Positions 54,718 through 61,949 of a stretch of DNA of 64,000 bases are shown piece after piece. Made by a program: the position numbers and the translations under genes. Under the pieces are notes generated by a model. That model did no database searches, was not told the origin of the DNA, and was given only the letters and a program-made list of their open reading frames with translations. This DNA comes from Legionella cherrii. GTDB lineage: Bacteria; Pseudomonadota; Gammaproteobacteria; Legionellales; Legionellaceae. Where the stretch lies: the NCBI RefSeq assembly GCF_900635815.1, contig NZ_LR134173.1:843501-907500 (forward strand). The letters run 5' to 3'. Position 1 is the stretch's first letter. Each line of letters opens with the position of its first letter.

Positions 54718-55161
54718 TTATTGCTGATAATCAGGATGAAGTTCTAGTGGCATCATCGTTTGTAGCTTTTGATAAAGGGAAAGAATTTCTTCACAAAAAA
54801 CATGGAGCTGTTGTTGATTTTCCCATAAATCGTAATCCGTTCCCTTAAGAAAAACCTGTTGCTTTGCTAGAGTCTTTAATAAAACAAGTTCTTGACGAGA
54901 AAAACCCAAATGGCTATTTAATTCAACCAGTTCCATAAGTTTCTTGTGTTCTTTAACGGGACGGTGCTCATGCAAGCAATAAGCTTTTAATGTCAGTTGA
55001 AACGCTTGGTACATCAGCGAGGTGACGGGGGTCAATACGGCAAGTGGATCGGCTTGTCGAAAGGTCCAATCGGTAATTTGTTGTAACAGATAATCTGCAG
55101 CATAGGCATGTTGTGTTGCAATATTGAGCATTTCCAATGGGGATAAGTAACGTTTGTCCAT
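54718..55161 (-). CDS. HEPN-like helical protein
   Basis: The start is the ATG at 55161 (MDKRYLSPLEMLNIATQHAYAADYLLQQ), preceded by AGGAACAG; the longer frame to 55233 is less likely. The 147-residue helical protein has a four-helix pattern and the phrase YQAFQLTLKAYCLHEHRPVKEHKKLMELVEL, which resembles the HEPN fold of nucleotide/RNA-related proteins. The RxxxxH active-site motif of HEPN ribonucleases is not obvious, so no toxin role should be assumed. It is divergent from dus, 114 bases away. Function unknown. Confidence 0.55.
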   Translation of the reverse strand: MDKRYLSPLEMLNIATQHAYAADYLLQQITDWTFRQADPLAVLTPVTSLMYQAFQLTLKAYCLHEHRPVKEHKKLMELVELNSHLGFSRQELVLLKTLAKQQVFLKGTDYDLWENQQQLHVFCEEILSLYQKLQTMMPLELHPDYQQ

Positions 55162-55275
55162 AAAAAGCTGTTCCTGTTTAATTCGGTACCTTTGGTTTGC
55201 GCAGCAGATTTTAACTGCTTTTTTTAGGTTCAAGTATGTTAAAATAGGCCCTCATTATATCCATGAAATAAATTG

Positions 55276-56247
55276 ATGCACGCTTTTCTTAATAGTTCTT
55301 TGCAATTAGGTTCTTTGACTCTAGCCAATCGATTAATTCAAGGCCCTTTGGCTGGTTATAGTTGTGCACCATTCAGAATCTTATTTAATCGATATGCGTC
55401 ACCTGCATATTGTGTTACTGAAATGAGTTCTGCAACGGATATCCTGTATAAACACACTACAAACTCACGTTATCTTTACCGAGCGCCTCAGGAACAGATT
55501 CTTGCTTATCAAATTGCAGGGACCGAGCCGCACATTCTGGCACAAGCAGCGCAACAGTTGCAGCTCAATGGCGCCGATATCATTGATATAAATTGTGGAT
55601 GCCCTAAACCTAAAATACGTAAAAAGGGGGCGGGAAGCGCCTTGCTGGAAGTTCCAGAGCAATTGGTTCACATTATAAAAGAAGTTCGCGCAGCAATTAC
55701 TATTCCTTTAACAATTAAAATTCGGATACAAGGCAATAAACAGGATCTTGTGCTGGCGAAGAGAATTGAAGAAGCGGGAGCGGATGCACTGATTGTGCAT
55801 GGGCGGCGTTGGATTGATGACTACGATGTGGCCTCAGATTTAGAGCAAATCGCGCAAATCAAACAAGGTATTACTATTCCCGTGATTGCAAATGGCGATA
55901 TTCACGATGTTAGCAGTTTACAAAGGGCGATCGAGATAAGTGGTTGTGATGCGTATATGATATCGCGCGCAGGAACTGGCAAGCCTTGGCTTTATCAGGA
56001 GTTACTGCAACCGTCGCACGGTGTTGTGAACCTTGATGAAAAAATTAATTTATTTATGCACCACTTACAGGGTCTTGCTGCTTTAGAAAATGAATATAAG
56101 GCCATTTTGCAAAGTAAATCTTTAGTACGTTACTATTTTCGATCAATGTTTGATGCGTCATTGTTGCAACGTTTTTATCAATTGGACTCACTAGAAAAAA
56201 TACATCAATTTTTTGCTGAATTTACCACAGATACAGTCTTTATTTGA
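55276..56247 (+). CDS. tRNA-dihydrouridine synthase family protein
   Basis: The FMN-dependent enzyme reduces uridine to dihydrouridine in tRNA. The start is the ATG at 55276 (MHAFLNSSLQLGSLTLANRLIQGPLAGYS); a TTG at 55273 adds one residue. The TIM barrel carries PLAGYSCAPFR, AYQIAGTEPHILAQAA, IDINCGCPKPKIRKKGAGSALL (catalytic cysteine) and IPLTIKIRIQG. IANGDIHDV and the phrase SGCDAYMISRAGTGKPWLYQE follow. The C-terminal helical domain is present. The 323 residues fit. The subtype (A, B or C) is not clear from sequence alone. Confidence 0.9.
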   Translation: MHAFLNSSLQLGSLTLANRLIQGPLAGYSCAPFRILFNRYASPAYCVTEMSSATDILYKHTTNSRYLYRAPQEQILAYQIAGTEPHILAQAAQQLQLNGADIIDINCGCPKPKIRKKGAGSALLEVPEQLVHIIKEVRAAITIPLTIKIRIQGNKQDLVLAKRIEEAGADALIVHGRRWIDDYDVASDLEQIAQIKQGITIPVIANGDIHDVSSLQRAIEISGCDAYMISRAGTGKPWLYQELLQPSHGVVNLDEKINLFMHHLQGLAALENEYKAILQSKSLVRYYFRSMFDASLLQRFYQLDSLEKIHQFFAEFTTDTVFI

Positions 56248-56309
56248 TGGTCATCAGAAAAATGCTTTTTGTTAATTCAATTTTTAGCTGGAGCATTTGA
56301 AGAAATCCA

Positions 56310-58178
56310 TTAGATGAGATCACTATAATCTTGTTGATAGACATGCAGATGTTGTAATCGGTCGGCTACTTTTTGGGCTCCTTGCGGATCACCGTTTTCA
56401 AAACGAAGTTTAGCCAGATAATTGAGATAGAGCTCTATATAATCTGGAGGAATAGGATAATGAAGGCCGGCCTCCAAAACCTGCTGCGCGGACAGCAGTT
56501 CTTTTTCCTCTACTAAAAAGCGGGCAAAAGTAAGTCGAGCCAAACAAAAATGTGGATTATTTTTTAGCGTCTTAAGAAAATATTCTTTTGCTTCTCGGGG
56601 CTCATTAAAGACTAAGCTTTGTAGCAAAGCCATTTGAAAATAAGAACGGGCAAAGTAGGGATTCATGGCGATTGCCTGATTAATAGCATGTACCGCTTTT
56701 TTTGTCCAAAAATGACGCAGGTGCTCCGAGGTTGCACTCTGGATCAATTGGAGGTAAGCATCTATTTGCAGACTTTGAATTTCTACAAAATGAAATGACT
56801 TTAAAGCCTGATTGCTGTAATGAACAGCTTGGCGAAATTGTTTTTCCTGAAGGGCGGTCTGCGTTTTCCCTATATAGTGTTCCAGGATTAAAAAACGAAT
56901 AAAGTAACTGCTTAAAAGTAAAAGAAATATCATGAGGCTGCTTTGTAAAATCCAAATAATTTTGCCAGCTGACAAAGAATAAATACGGACACAGCCTTCT
57001 TTCTTAAAGAAATAATAGAGATATCCTAAACAACATCCCATGAGGAGATTCATGGGAAATACGTAGAAGTTGAAATCAATAATACTATGGCAAATTAAAG
57101 CACCTAATGCGGCAAAACAGGCCATAGCTTGGATACAGGTTATGGGATTTTTATTTTGCTTTTTTAAGTAGCGGCTTAAATAAACAACGAAAGTTACCAT
57201 CACCCCAAGTAAAATAACTACACCAGGAACTCCTGTTTCTATCAATAATTGTAAAAAGTCATTGTGGGCGTATTCGAGATTTGAGCCATCACCGGGTAAA
57301 CTAAATGCAGGATAGTACTGTTTAAAATTGAAAATACCTAGACCGTACCAAGGGGTTATTTGCCATAAGTGCCATGCTCCTTGCCAAATAACGAGACGTG
57401 ATTTTTCATGAGCAAGTAAATCCAGCCGATGATGTATGGCAGGTTGAGCCAAGAGATACAAAGTGATCAAGGCCAGAACCAGAACTGCGGATAATTGAAA
57501 AATCGTTTTTATTTTTATCGCATGACGAGACAACGCAATTTCTAGTACCGTGAAAAAAATAAAACAAAGGATAACACCGCGGCTTAATGCCGCGAATAAA
57601 GCAAAGGCGATGATGTATATACTGATTAAAAGAGAAGCCTTATGAAGTATCTTGTGTACTTTGGATGGGGTTATGTCAATAAGTTCATGATTTAAGCTAA
57701 AGAATTTTCCCATTAATAACAGGTTAACCATCATTAAAAAGGCTGCGGCAGTATTTTTACTTGCAAAAAATCCAGTAGGCATTGCATTTCTAACCAAGAG
57801 TTGCATCAGCGCATACACCGCACAGATCAAACCCAAAACCCAAAGTACCCTTAGCAAATTTTGCCATAGCCATTCATTAAGCGGATTTTGAGTCACTAAA
57901 AAAAATCCAAATACCCAGGCCGTACACTGGAAAATGCCGAAAAAAGCGGTATTAGGAACCCAGCCCAGCAGCGGCGGGATAGTTGTCCACCCAAGCCAGA
58001 GAGCCAACCAAAAGGTTAAGGTGGATGATTGAATCGATTTTGCAGGCCAATGAAAACAAATAGAATTCATAAGAACTACGAGCATCAGGCTGTAGCTGAT
58101 CAGTAAAATAGAATAATCACTTGTTCCTTTGAACAGAAACGATGCGATCAGCAGAAGGAAAAAGAGGGCTCCTAGCAT
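56310..58178 (-). CDS. O-antigen ligase-like membrane protein with C-terminal TPR region
   Basis: The first 450 residues have about ten to twelve hydrophobic segments, with the Wzy_C-type loop ARSRLVIWQGAWHLWQITPWYGLGIFNFKQYYPAF and EYAHNDFLQLLIETGVPGVVILL (the AHNDFL-like motif of WaaL/Wzy/PglL enzymes). The last 150 residues are soluble TPR-like repeats (QALKSFHFVEIQSLQIDAYLQL, AIAMNPYFARSYFQMALLQS). This layout resembles PglL-type O-oligosaccharyltransferases or O-antigen ligases. No glycan genes are nearby. The longer-than-usual 622 residues and the TPR tail are consistent with the PglL group. The substrate is unknown. Confidence 0.75.
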   Translation of the reverse strand: MLGALFFLLLIASFLFKGTSDYSILLISYSLMLVVLMNSICFHWPAKSIQSSTLTFWLALWLGWTTIPPLLGWVPNTAFFGIFQCTAWVFGFFLVTQNPLNEWLWQNLLRVLWVLGLICAVYALMQLLVRNAMPTGFFASKNTAAAFLMMVNLLLMGKFFSLNHELIDITPSKVHKILHKASLLISIYIIAFALFAALSRGVILCFIFFTVLEIALSRHAIKIKTIFQLSAVLVLALITLYLLAQPAIHHRLDLLAHEKSRLVIWQGAWHLWQITPWYGLGIFNFKQYYPAFSLPGDGSNLEYAHNDFLQLLIETGVPGVVILLGVMVTFVVYLSRYLKKQNKNPITCIQAMACFAALGALICHSIIDFNFYVFPMNLLMGCCLGYLYYFFKKEGCVRIYSLSAGKIIWILQSSLMIFLLLLSSYFIRFLILEHYIGKTQTALQEKQFRQAVHYSNQALKSFHFVEIQSLQIDAYLQLIQSATSEHLRHFWTKKAVHAINQAIAMNPYFARSYFQMALLQSLVFNEPREAKEYFLKTLKNNPHFCLARLTFARFLVEEKELLSAQQVLEAGLHYPIPPDYIELYLNYLAKLRFENGDPQGAQKVADRLQHLHVYQQDYSDLI

Positions 58179-58264
58179 TTGATGAAGACGCGACGTAATA
58201 ACTCACCCCCTGCCTATGTGCTATGGCCTATCTCTGGAAGGCCATTTGGATGGACCGTCATAGA

Positions 58265-58285
58265 TGCCGCGGATAACCCGCGGCA
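58265..58285. repeat. GC-rich hairpin (TGCCGCGG/CCGCGGCA)
   Basis: TGCCGCGG (58265-58272) pairs with CCGCGGCA (58278-58285) across ATAAC, between the outer membrane protein gene and the downstream ligase-like gene, both on the minus strand. It could terminate or stabilise the outer membrane protein transcript. Confidence 0.4.
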
Positions 58286-58332
58286 CATGCATGATTGGAT
58301 AAGGGTAGTGCTAAGTGCAAAGGACTTTAACA

Positions 58333-59343
58333 TCAAGAAAGCCATTTTGCTTTGATAAAAGGACCATCCAGGGAGAAATCATTCTGGGTTACAACAGTTG
58401 AAGGATTAGAGTTCCCTCCGGGAGGAAGCAGAAACATATCAAAATAATGTTGCCACATCCAACCGCCCATTAAGGTAAGTTGTCCACTACTGCAGTTACC
58501 CCATTGATAGCTTAACCCTAATTGTGCTTCCAATTCGGGAACGATATGGGAGCCTTTGGCTTGTGCGCTAAAGGGAAAAACATTCGGTCCGCTTATATTT
58601 GCCCCTGATAATTTTGCTTTTCTTTCGCCAAGGAGTATGGCTGTAGCACTTTGAGCAAATACCGCAAAACCGTGGTTCAGGTTATGAGCCATATCTATCC
58701 CCACACGAGGGCCGGCACCTTGGAATTTCGTATGAGCCACTGATTCTTGTGTCAGAGTATTAGGTGGGAAGAAAATGACATTTTCAAAATCATACTCAGC
58801 GCGTTTAATCTTGGAGTTGACATATTGTCCTCCGCCATAAAAACGAATGTTTGTGTTTTCACCGAAGGAGCTGCTTTGTGCCAATTCAAGATTGACCGCA
58901 TCAAAATAAGTGTCAAATCGCAAATTAGTAGTAATATCTGCTACAAATGGGTTTACCGCTGGATTTTCATTGATGTAGGTAAGAACACTACTGGAATGGG
59001 TTCCTCTAAAGTGCAACCAATTTAAATTAAGGTCATTTCCTGTATTAAAGTGATAGCCTCCTTCCAACAAAAACCCCCAATCCCAAGAGGATTTAATGGT
59101 ATTGAACGTTTGGGTAATTGTACCATCCGTTTGGAAATGATTTATAGTCAATGCAGGATTGAGCAGGTCTGAATTAGTGTTTGGTTGTAAATATAAAGCG
59201 CTAATGCCTATTTCCCATGCATTGCATGGACAGGGAACGGTAACATCATCAGTCTCGCAAGAGGGTTTGATTACCCCCATAGCCCCAGCATGCAGCAAAC
59301 TGGTATTTAAGGCAATAAATAGAAAAGCTCCTGTTTTTTTCAT
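58333..59343 (-). CDS. Legionella-type major outer membrane protein homologue
   Basis: The 336-residue protein has a signal peptide (GAFLFIALNTSLLHAGAMG) and a mature beta-barrel pattern with alternating hydrophobic residues. It resembles the Legionella_OMP family: cysteines in KPSCETDDVTVPCPCNAWEIGISALYLQP, WDWGFLLEGGYHFNTGNDLNLNWLHFRG, the GFAVFAQSATAILLG segment and the end GPFIKAKWL. Cysteine cross-linking of the porin is known in the genus. It is one of several paralogues usually found per genome, so it may not be the main porin. Confidence 0.85.
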   Translation of the reverse strand: MKKTGAFLFIALNTSLLHAGAMGVIKPSCETDDVTVPCPCNAWEIGISALYLQPNTNSDLLNPALTINHFQTDGTITQTFNTIKSSWDWGFLLEGGYHFNTGNDLNLNWLHFRGTHSSSVLTYINENPAVNPFVADITTNLRFDTYFDAVNLELAQSSSFGENTNIRFYGGGQYVNSKIKRAEYDFENVIFFPPNTLTQESVAHTKFQGAGPRVGIDMAHNLNHGFAVFAQSATAILLGERKAKLSGANISGPNVFPFSAQAKGSHIVPELEAQLGLSYQWGNCSSGQLTLMGGWMWQHYFDMFLLPPGGNSNPSTVVTQNDFSLDGPFIKAKWLS

Positions 59344-59418
59344 AAAGTCACGGTCTCCTTGTGTTTTTTACCTATTATTTAATAAGTTTCTTCATTAAGC
59401 AATGAGAGAATCTTTTAT

Positions 59419-60174
59419 TTAGCCTATCAAGCTTCTCCCGCCATCCACCTTAAGTATTTGCCCTGTGATATAGGGGTTTTCAGCCAAAGCTAAAACGGCC
59501 TGGGCTACATATTCTGGATCTCCATGTTTTTTTAAGGGTGTTTTCGCAATAATTTCTTCTTTTCTTTCTGGAGTGAGCGCATTGAAATGCTCAGGCCAGG
59601 CGGTTGCGCCTGGAGCAATGGCATTGACCCTGATTTCGGGAGCAAATTCGCGGGCCAAGCTTTTCGTTTGCATTTCCAAGGCAGCTTTGCTTTGACAATA
59701 CGCTGAGTACCCTTTCAATGGTTTTTCTGCATGGGTATCCGTCAGGTTGATAATGGCTCCAGAGTGTTTGGCCAGTAATGGGCGCGCTGCCAGGCTCAGT
59801 AAAAAAGGTGCTTTAACATGGACATTAAAAAGAGCATCCCAATCCGTTTCAACAAATGCAGTAAATTCAGTACGGATGAAAACGGAAGCATTATTGACTA
59901 ATAAATCCAAACGACCGGTCCAATCTTGTATGGAGGTAATGATCTCTTCTGCTGCACACGATTCGGTTATTTCTCTTTGTAAAACAAAGGCGCTATTTGG
60001 TCGTTGCTCATTTAAACTCGCTGCAAGAGAATGAGCTTCTTGCAATGAGTGATGGCAATGAATGATTGTTTTATATCCTGCTGCATGCAGGGTTTTGACA
60101 GTTGCGGCACCAATACGACGTGCTCCGCCAGTGACTAAAGCAACCTTTGCTTCTTGTTTGTTTGTCGGATTCAA
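59419..60174 (-). CDS. Pteridine reductase, short-chain dehydrogenase family
   Basis: The 251-residue NADPH-dependent enzyme starts VALVTGGARRIGAATVKTLHAAGYKTIIHCHHS, where TGGARRIG is the glycine-rich motif of PTR1/FolM-type pteridine reductases with the RR for NADPH. DLLVNNASVFIRTEF follows, then the catalytic tyrosine-lysine AYCQSKAAL and the end PEYVAQAVLALAENPYITGQILKVDGGRSL. Such enzymes reduce dihydropteridines or dihydrofolate. It is 160 bases from midA and 1.3 kb from a pterin synthase, so a shared pterin route is likely (inference). Divergent from midA. Confidence 0.88.
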   Translation of the reverse strand: MNPTNKQEAKVALVTGGARRIGAATVKTLHAAGYKTIIHCHHSLQEAHSLAASLNEQRPNSAFVLQREITESCAAEEIITSIQDWTGRLDLLVNNASVFIRTEFTAFVETDWDALFNVHVKAPFLLSLAARPLLAKHSGAIINLTDTHAEKPLKGYSAYCQSKAALEMQTKSLAREFAPEIRVNAIAPGATAWPEHFNALTPERKEEIIAKTPLKKHGDPEYVAQAVLALAENPYITGQILKVDGGRSLIG

Positions 60175-60224
60175 TGTATGTTCCCTATTTTTAGATTATC
60201 CTGGGTTTTGCCTATTTAAAAGAA

Positions 60225-60271
60225 GCCCCTCATCCGCCCTCACGGGCACCTTCCCCCCACAAGGGGGGAGG
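60225..60271. repeat. Short family A repeat between pteridine reductase and midA genes
   Basis: GCCCCTCATCCGCCCTCACGGGCACCTTCCCCCCACAAGGGGGGAGG is a compact version of the family A element, with the CCCCCC...GGGGGG hairpin. It sits in the divergent promoter region. Confidence 0.65.
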
Positions 60272-60333
60272 AAATAATTTGCACTTGGCGGGGTTGCCCA
60301 GGTTTTTATCTACAATTTTTTAAATGACTAACT

Positions 60334-61446
60334 ATGAGTATATTACAAACTTTACATACCCTACTGGCTCAGCGCCAGTCGATTCCCTTTGTGGAATTCA
60401 TGCAGTGTGCATTGTACGCCCCTGGTGAGGGATATTATAGTTCTGGGTTACAAAAATTAGGTGAACAGGGTGATTTTATTACCGCCCCTGAGTTAACTCC
60501 TTTATTTGGTAAAACCTTAGCAAATCAATGCCAACAGGTGCTCATGAACCTTGAGTCTCCTGTTTTATTCGAATTTGGTGCGGGCTCAGGGGCTCTTTGT
60601 GTCGCTGTTTTAGAACAGCTAGAAGAGCAAAATTCTTTGCCAGAAGCATATTACATTTTGGAAGTCAGTGCCAATTTACAGCATCGCCAACGCCAACTTA
60701 TAGCACAAAAAATTCCTCATTTAGCCCATTTAGTTATCTGGCTTGATCGTTGGCCGAAAGTTCCTTTTAATGGGGTGGTGTTGGCGAATGAAGTCCTCGA
60801 TGCGATGCCAGTACATCGTTTTATGAAAACCGAAGAAGGGATTATGGAAAGTTATGTTGCTTTGAATGAGCAGCAGCAATTAACTGAGCGGTTCGAGCCC
60901 TGCCATAATCAACGCTTGCTGGATTACATAAAGAACAGATTATCGTTGCCTGATGCGCCTTATCTCTCTGAAGTGAATCTTTTTATTGATGATTGGATTC
61001 TGAATATTTATCAGATGTTAAAGCAAGGGGTGGTTTTTTTAATTGATTACGGATTCCCTCGCCATGAGTATTACCATCCAGATCGTAATCAAGGAACGTT
61101 AATGTGTCATTATCAACATCACAGTCATCCGGATCCTTTATTACATCCGGGAGAGCAAGACATTACTGCACATGTGGATTTTACGCATGTAGCAGAAGCC
61201 GGACAACAAGTGGGTTTTCATATTGCGGGTTTTACGAACCAAGCCTCTTTTTTGCTGGCTAACGGTTTGCTAAGCTTATTAAATACATTAGATGACGAGT
61301 TAGAGCAAGTACGAGCAAAACAAGCAATAAAACAGCTTACCCATCCTAGTGAAATGGGGGAGTTATTTAAAGTAATCGCCTTGAGTAAGAATGTAGAAGT
61401 TTCCTTAAACGGATTTCTATTAAATGATAAACGAGTGAGTTTATGA
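60334..61446 (+). CDS. MidA/NDUFAF7-like SAM-dependent methyltransferase (DUF185)
   Basis: The 370 residues match the family that includes mitochondrial NDUFAF7 (arginine methylation of a complex I subunit). The N-terminus has IPFVEFMQCALYAPGEGYYSSG and DFITAPELTPLFGKTLANQ, a signature. The S-adenosylmethionine site is LFEFGAGSGALCVAVLEQL. VVLANEVLDAMPVHRF and LIDYGFPRHEYYHPDRNQGTLMCHYQHHSHPDPLLHPGEQDITAHVDF follow, typical of the family. The bacterial substrate is unknown. It overlaps the pterin synthase gene by 4 bases. Confidence 0.9.
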   Translation: MSILQTLHTLLAQRQSIPFVEFMQCALYAPGEGYYSSGLQKLGEQGDFITAPELTPLFGKTLANQCQQVLMNLESPVLFEFGAGSGALCVAVLEQLEEQNSLPEAYYILEVSANLQHRQRQLIAQKIPHLAHLVIWLDRWPKVPFNGVVLANEVLDAMPVHRFMKTEEGIMESYVALNEQQQLTERFEPCHNQRLLDYIKNRLSLPDAPYLSEVNLFIDDWILNIYQMLKQGVVFLIDYGFPRHEYYHPDRNQGTLMCHYQHHSHPDPLLHPGEQDITAHVDFTHVAEAGQQVGFHIAGFTNQASFLLANGLLSLLNTLDDELEQVRAKQAIKQLTHPSEMGELFKVIALSKNVEVSLNGFLLNDKRVSL

Positions 61447-61949
61447 AGATAAAAAAATACCTAACCACAGTGGAATTACAAAAAGAGTCCATGAAATTTT
61501 CTGCTGGCCACACGACCATTTTCTCTGCAACTGAAAGAGAACCATTACACGGTCATATGTATGGCGTTTATTTGGCACTCACCACTTGGGTTGAAGAAAA
61601 TGGGATGACTTTTGACTATCGTTATTACAAAGAACGTATTCATAAATTATGTCGTTATTTAAATCAAACGTTTCTGATGCCGCAATTTTCTCCTTTTCTG
61701 GAATATGCTGAAGATAAAGAATATTATTATTTTACGTTTAACCACAAAAAAATCCCTTTTCTTAAAGAAGATGTGACTTTATTGCCAGTAACGAATATTA
61801 CCGTTGAAGAGTTATCACGTTGGTTTGTGAATGAGTTGATTAAAGATAAGGCAGAGCTGGATCGACATCGTATTGAACAGGTGGTGGTTAAGGTGTTTTC
61901 GGCTCCGGGACAATCAGCTAGCCATCAATGGCAAAGAGTGCATGAATAA
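61443..61949 (+). CDS. 6-pyruvoyl-tetrahydropterin synthase family protein, PTPS-III-like
   Basis: The 168-residue T-fold protein has the zinc histidines in MKFSAGHTTIF and LHGHMYGV. The catalytic cysteine, which in QueD stands four residues before the HGH, is absent: the sequence is ATEREPLHGHM. The glutamate three residues before HGH (E-P-L-HGH) gives the ExxHGH motif described for PTPS-III enzymes, which can replace dihydroneopterin aldolase (FolB) in folate synthesis. VTLLPVTNITVEELSRW is the family end, with acidic residues. It is coupled to midA (4-base overlap) and overlaps priA by 8 bases. A QueD or PTPS-I role is the alternative. Confidence 0.75.
   Translation: MKIKKYLTTVELQKESMKFSAGHTTIFSATEREPLHGHMYGVYLALTTWVEENGMTFDYRYYKERIHKLCRYLNQTFLMPQFSPFLEYAEDKEYYYFTFNHKKIPFLKEDVTLLPVTNITVEELSRWFVNELIKDKAELDRHRIEQVVVKVFSAPGQSASHQWQRVHE

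Noticed and set aside
54718..55161. HEPN toxin of a toxin-antitoxin pair
   Set aside because: No RxxxxH motif is evident and no small partner gene such as a MNT nucleotidyltransferase is adjacent.
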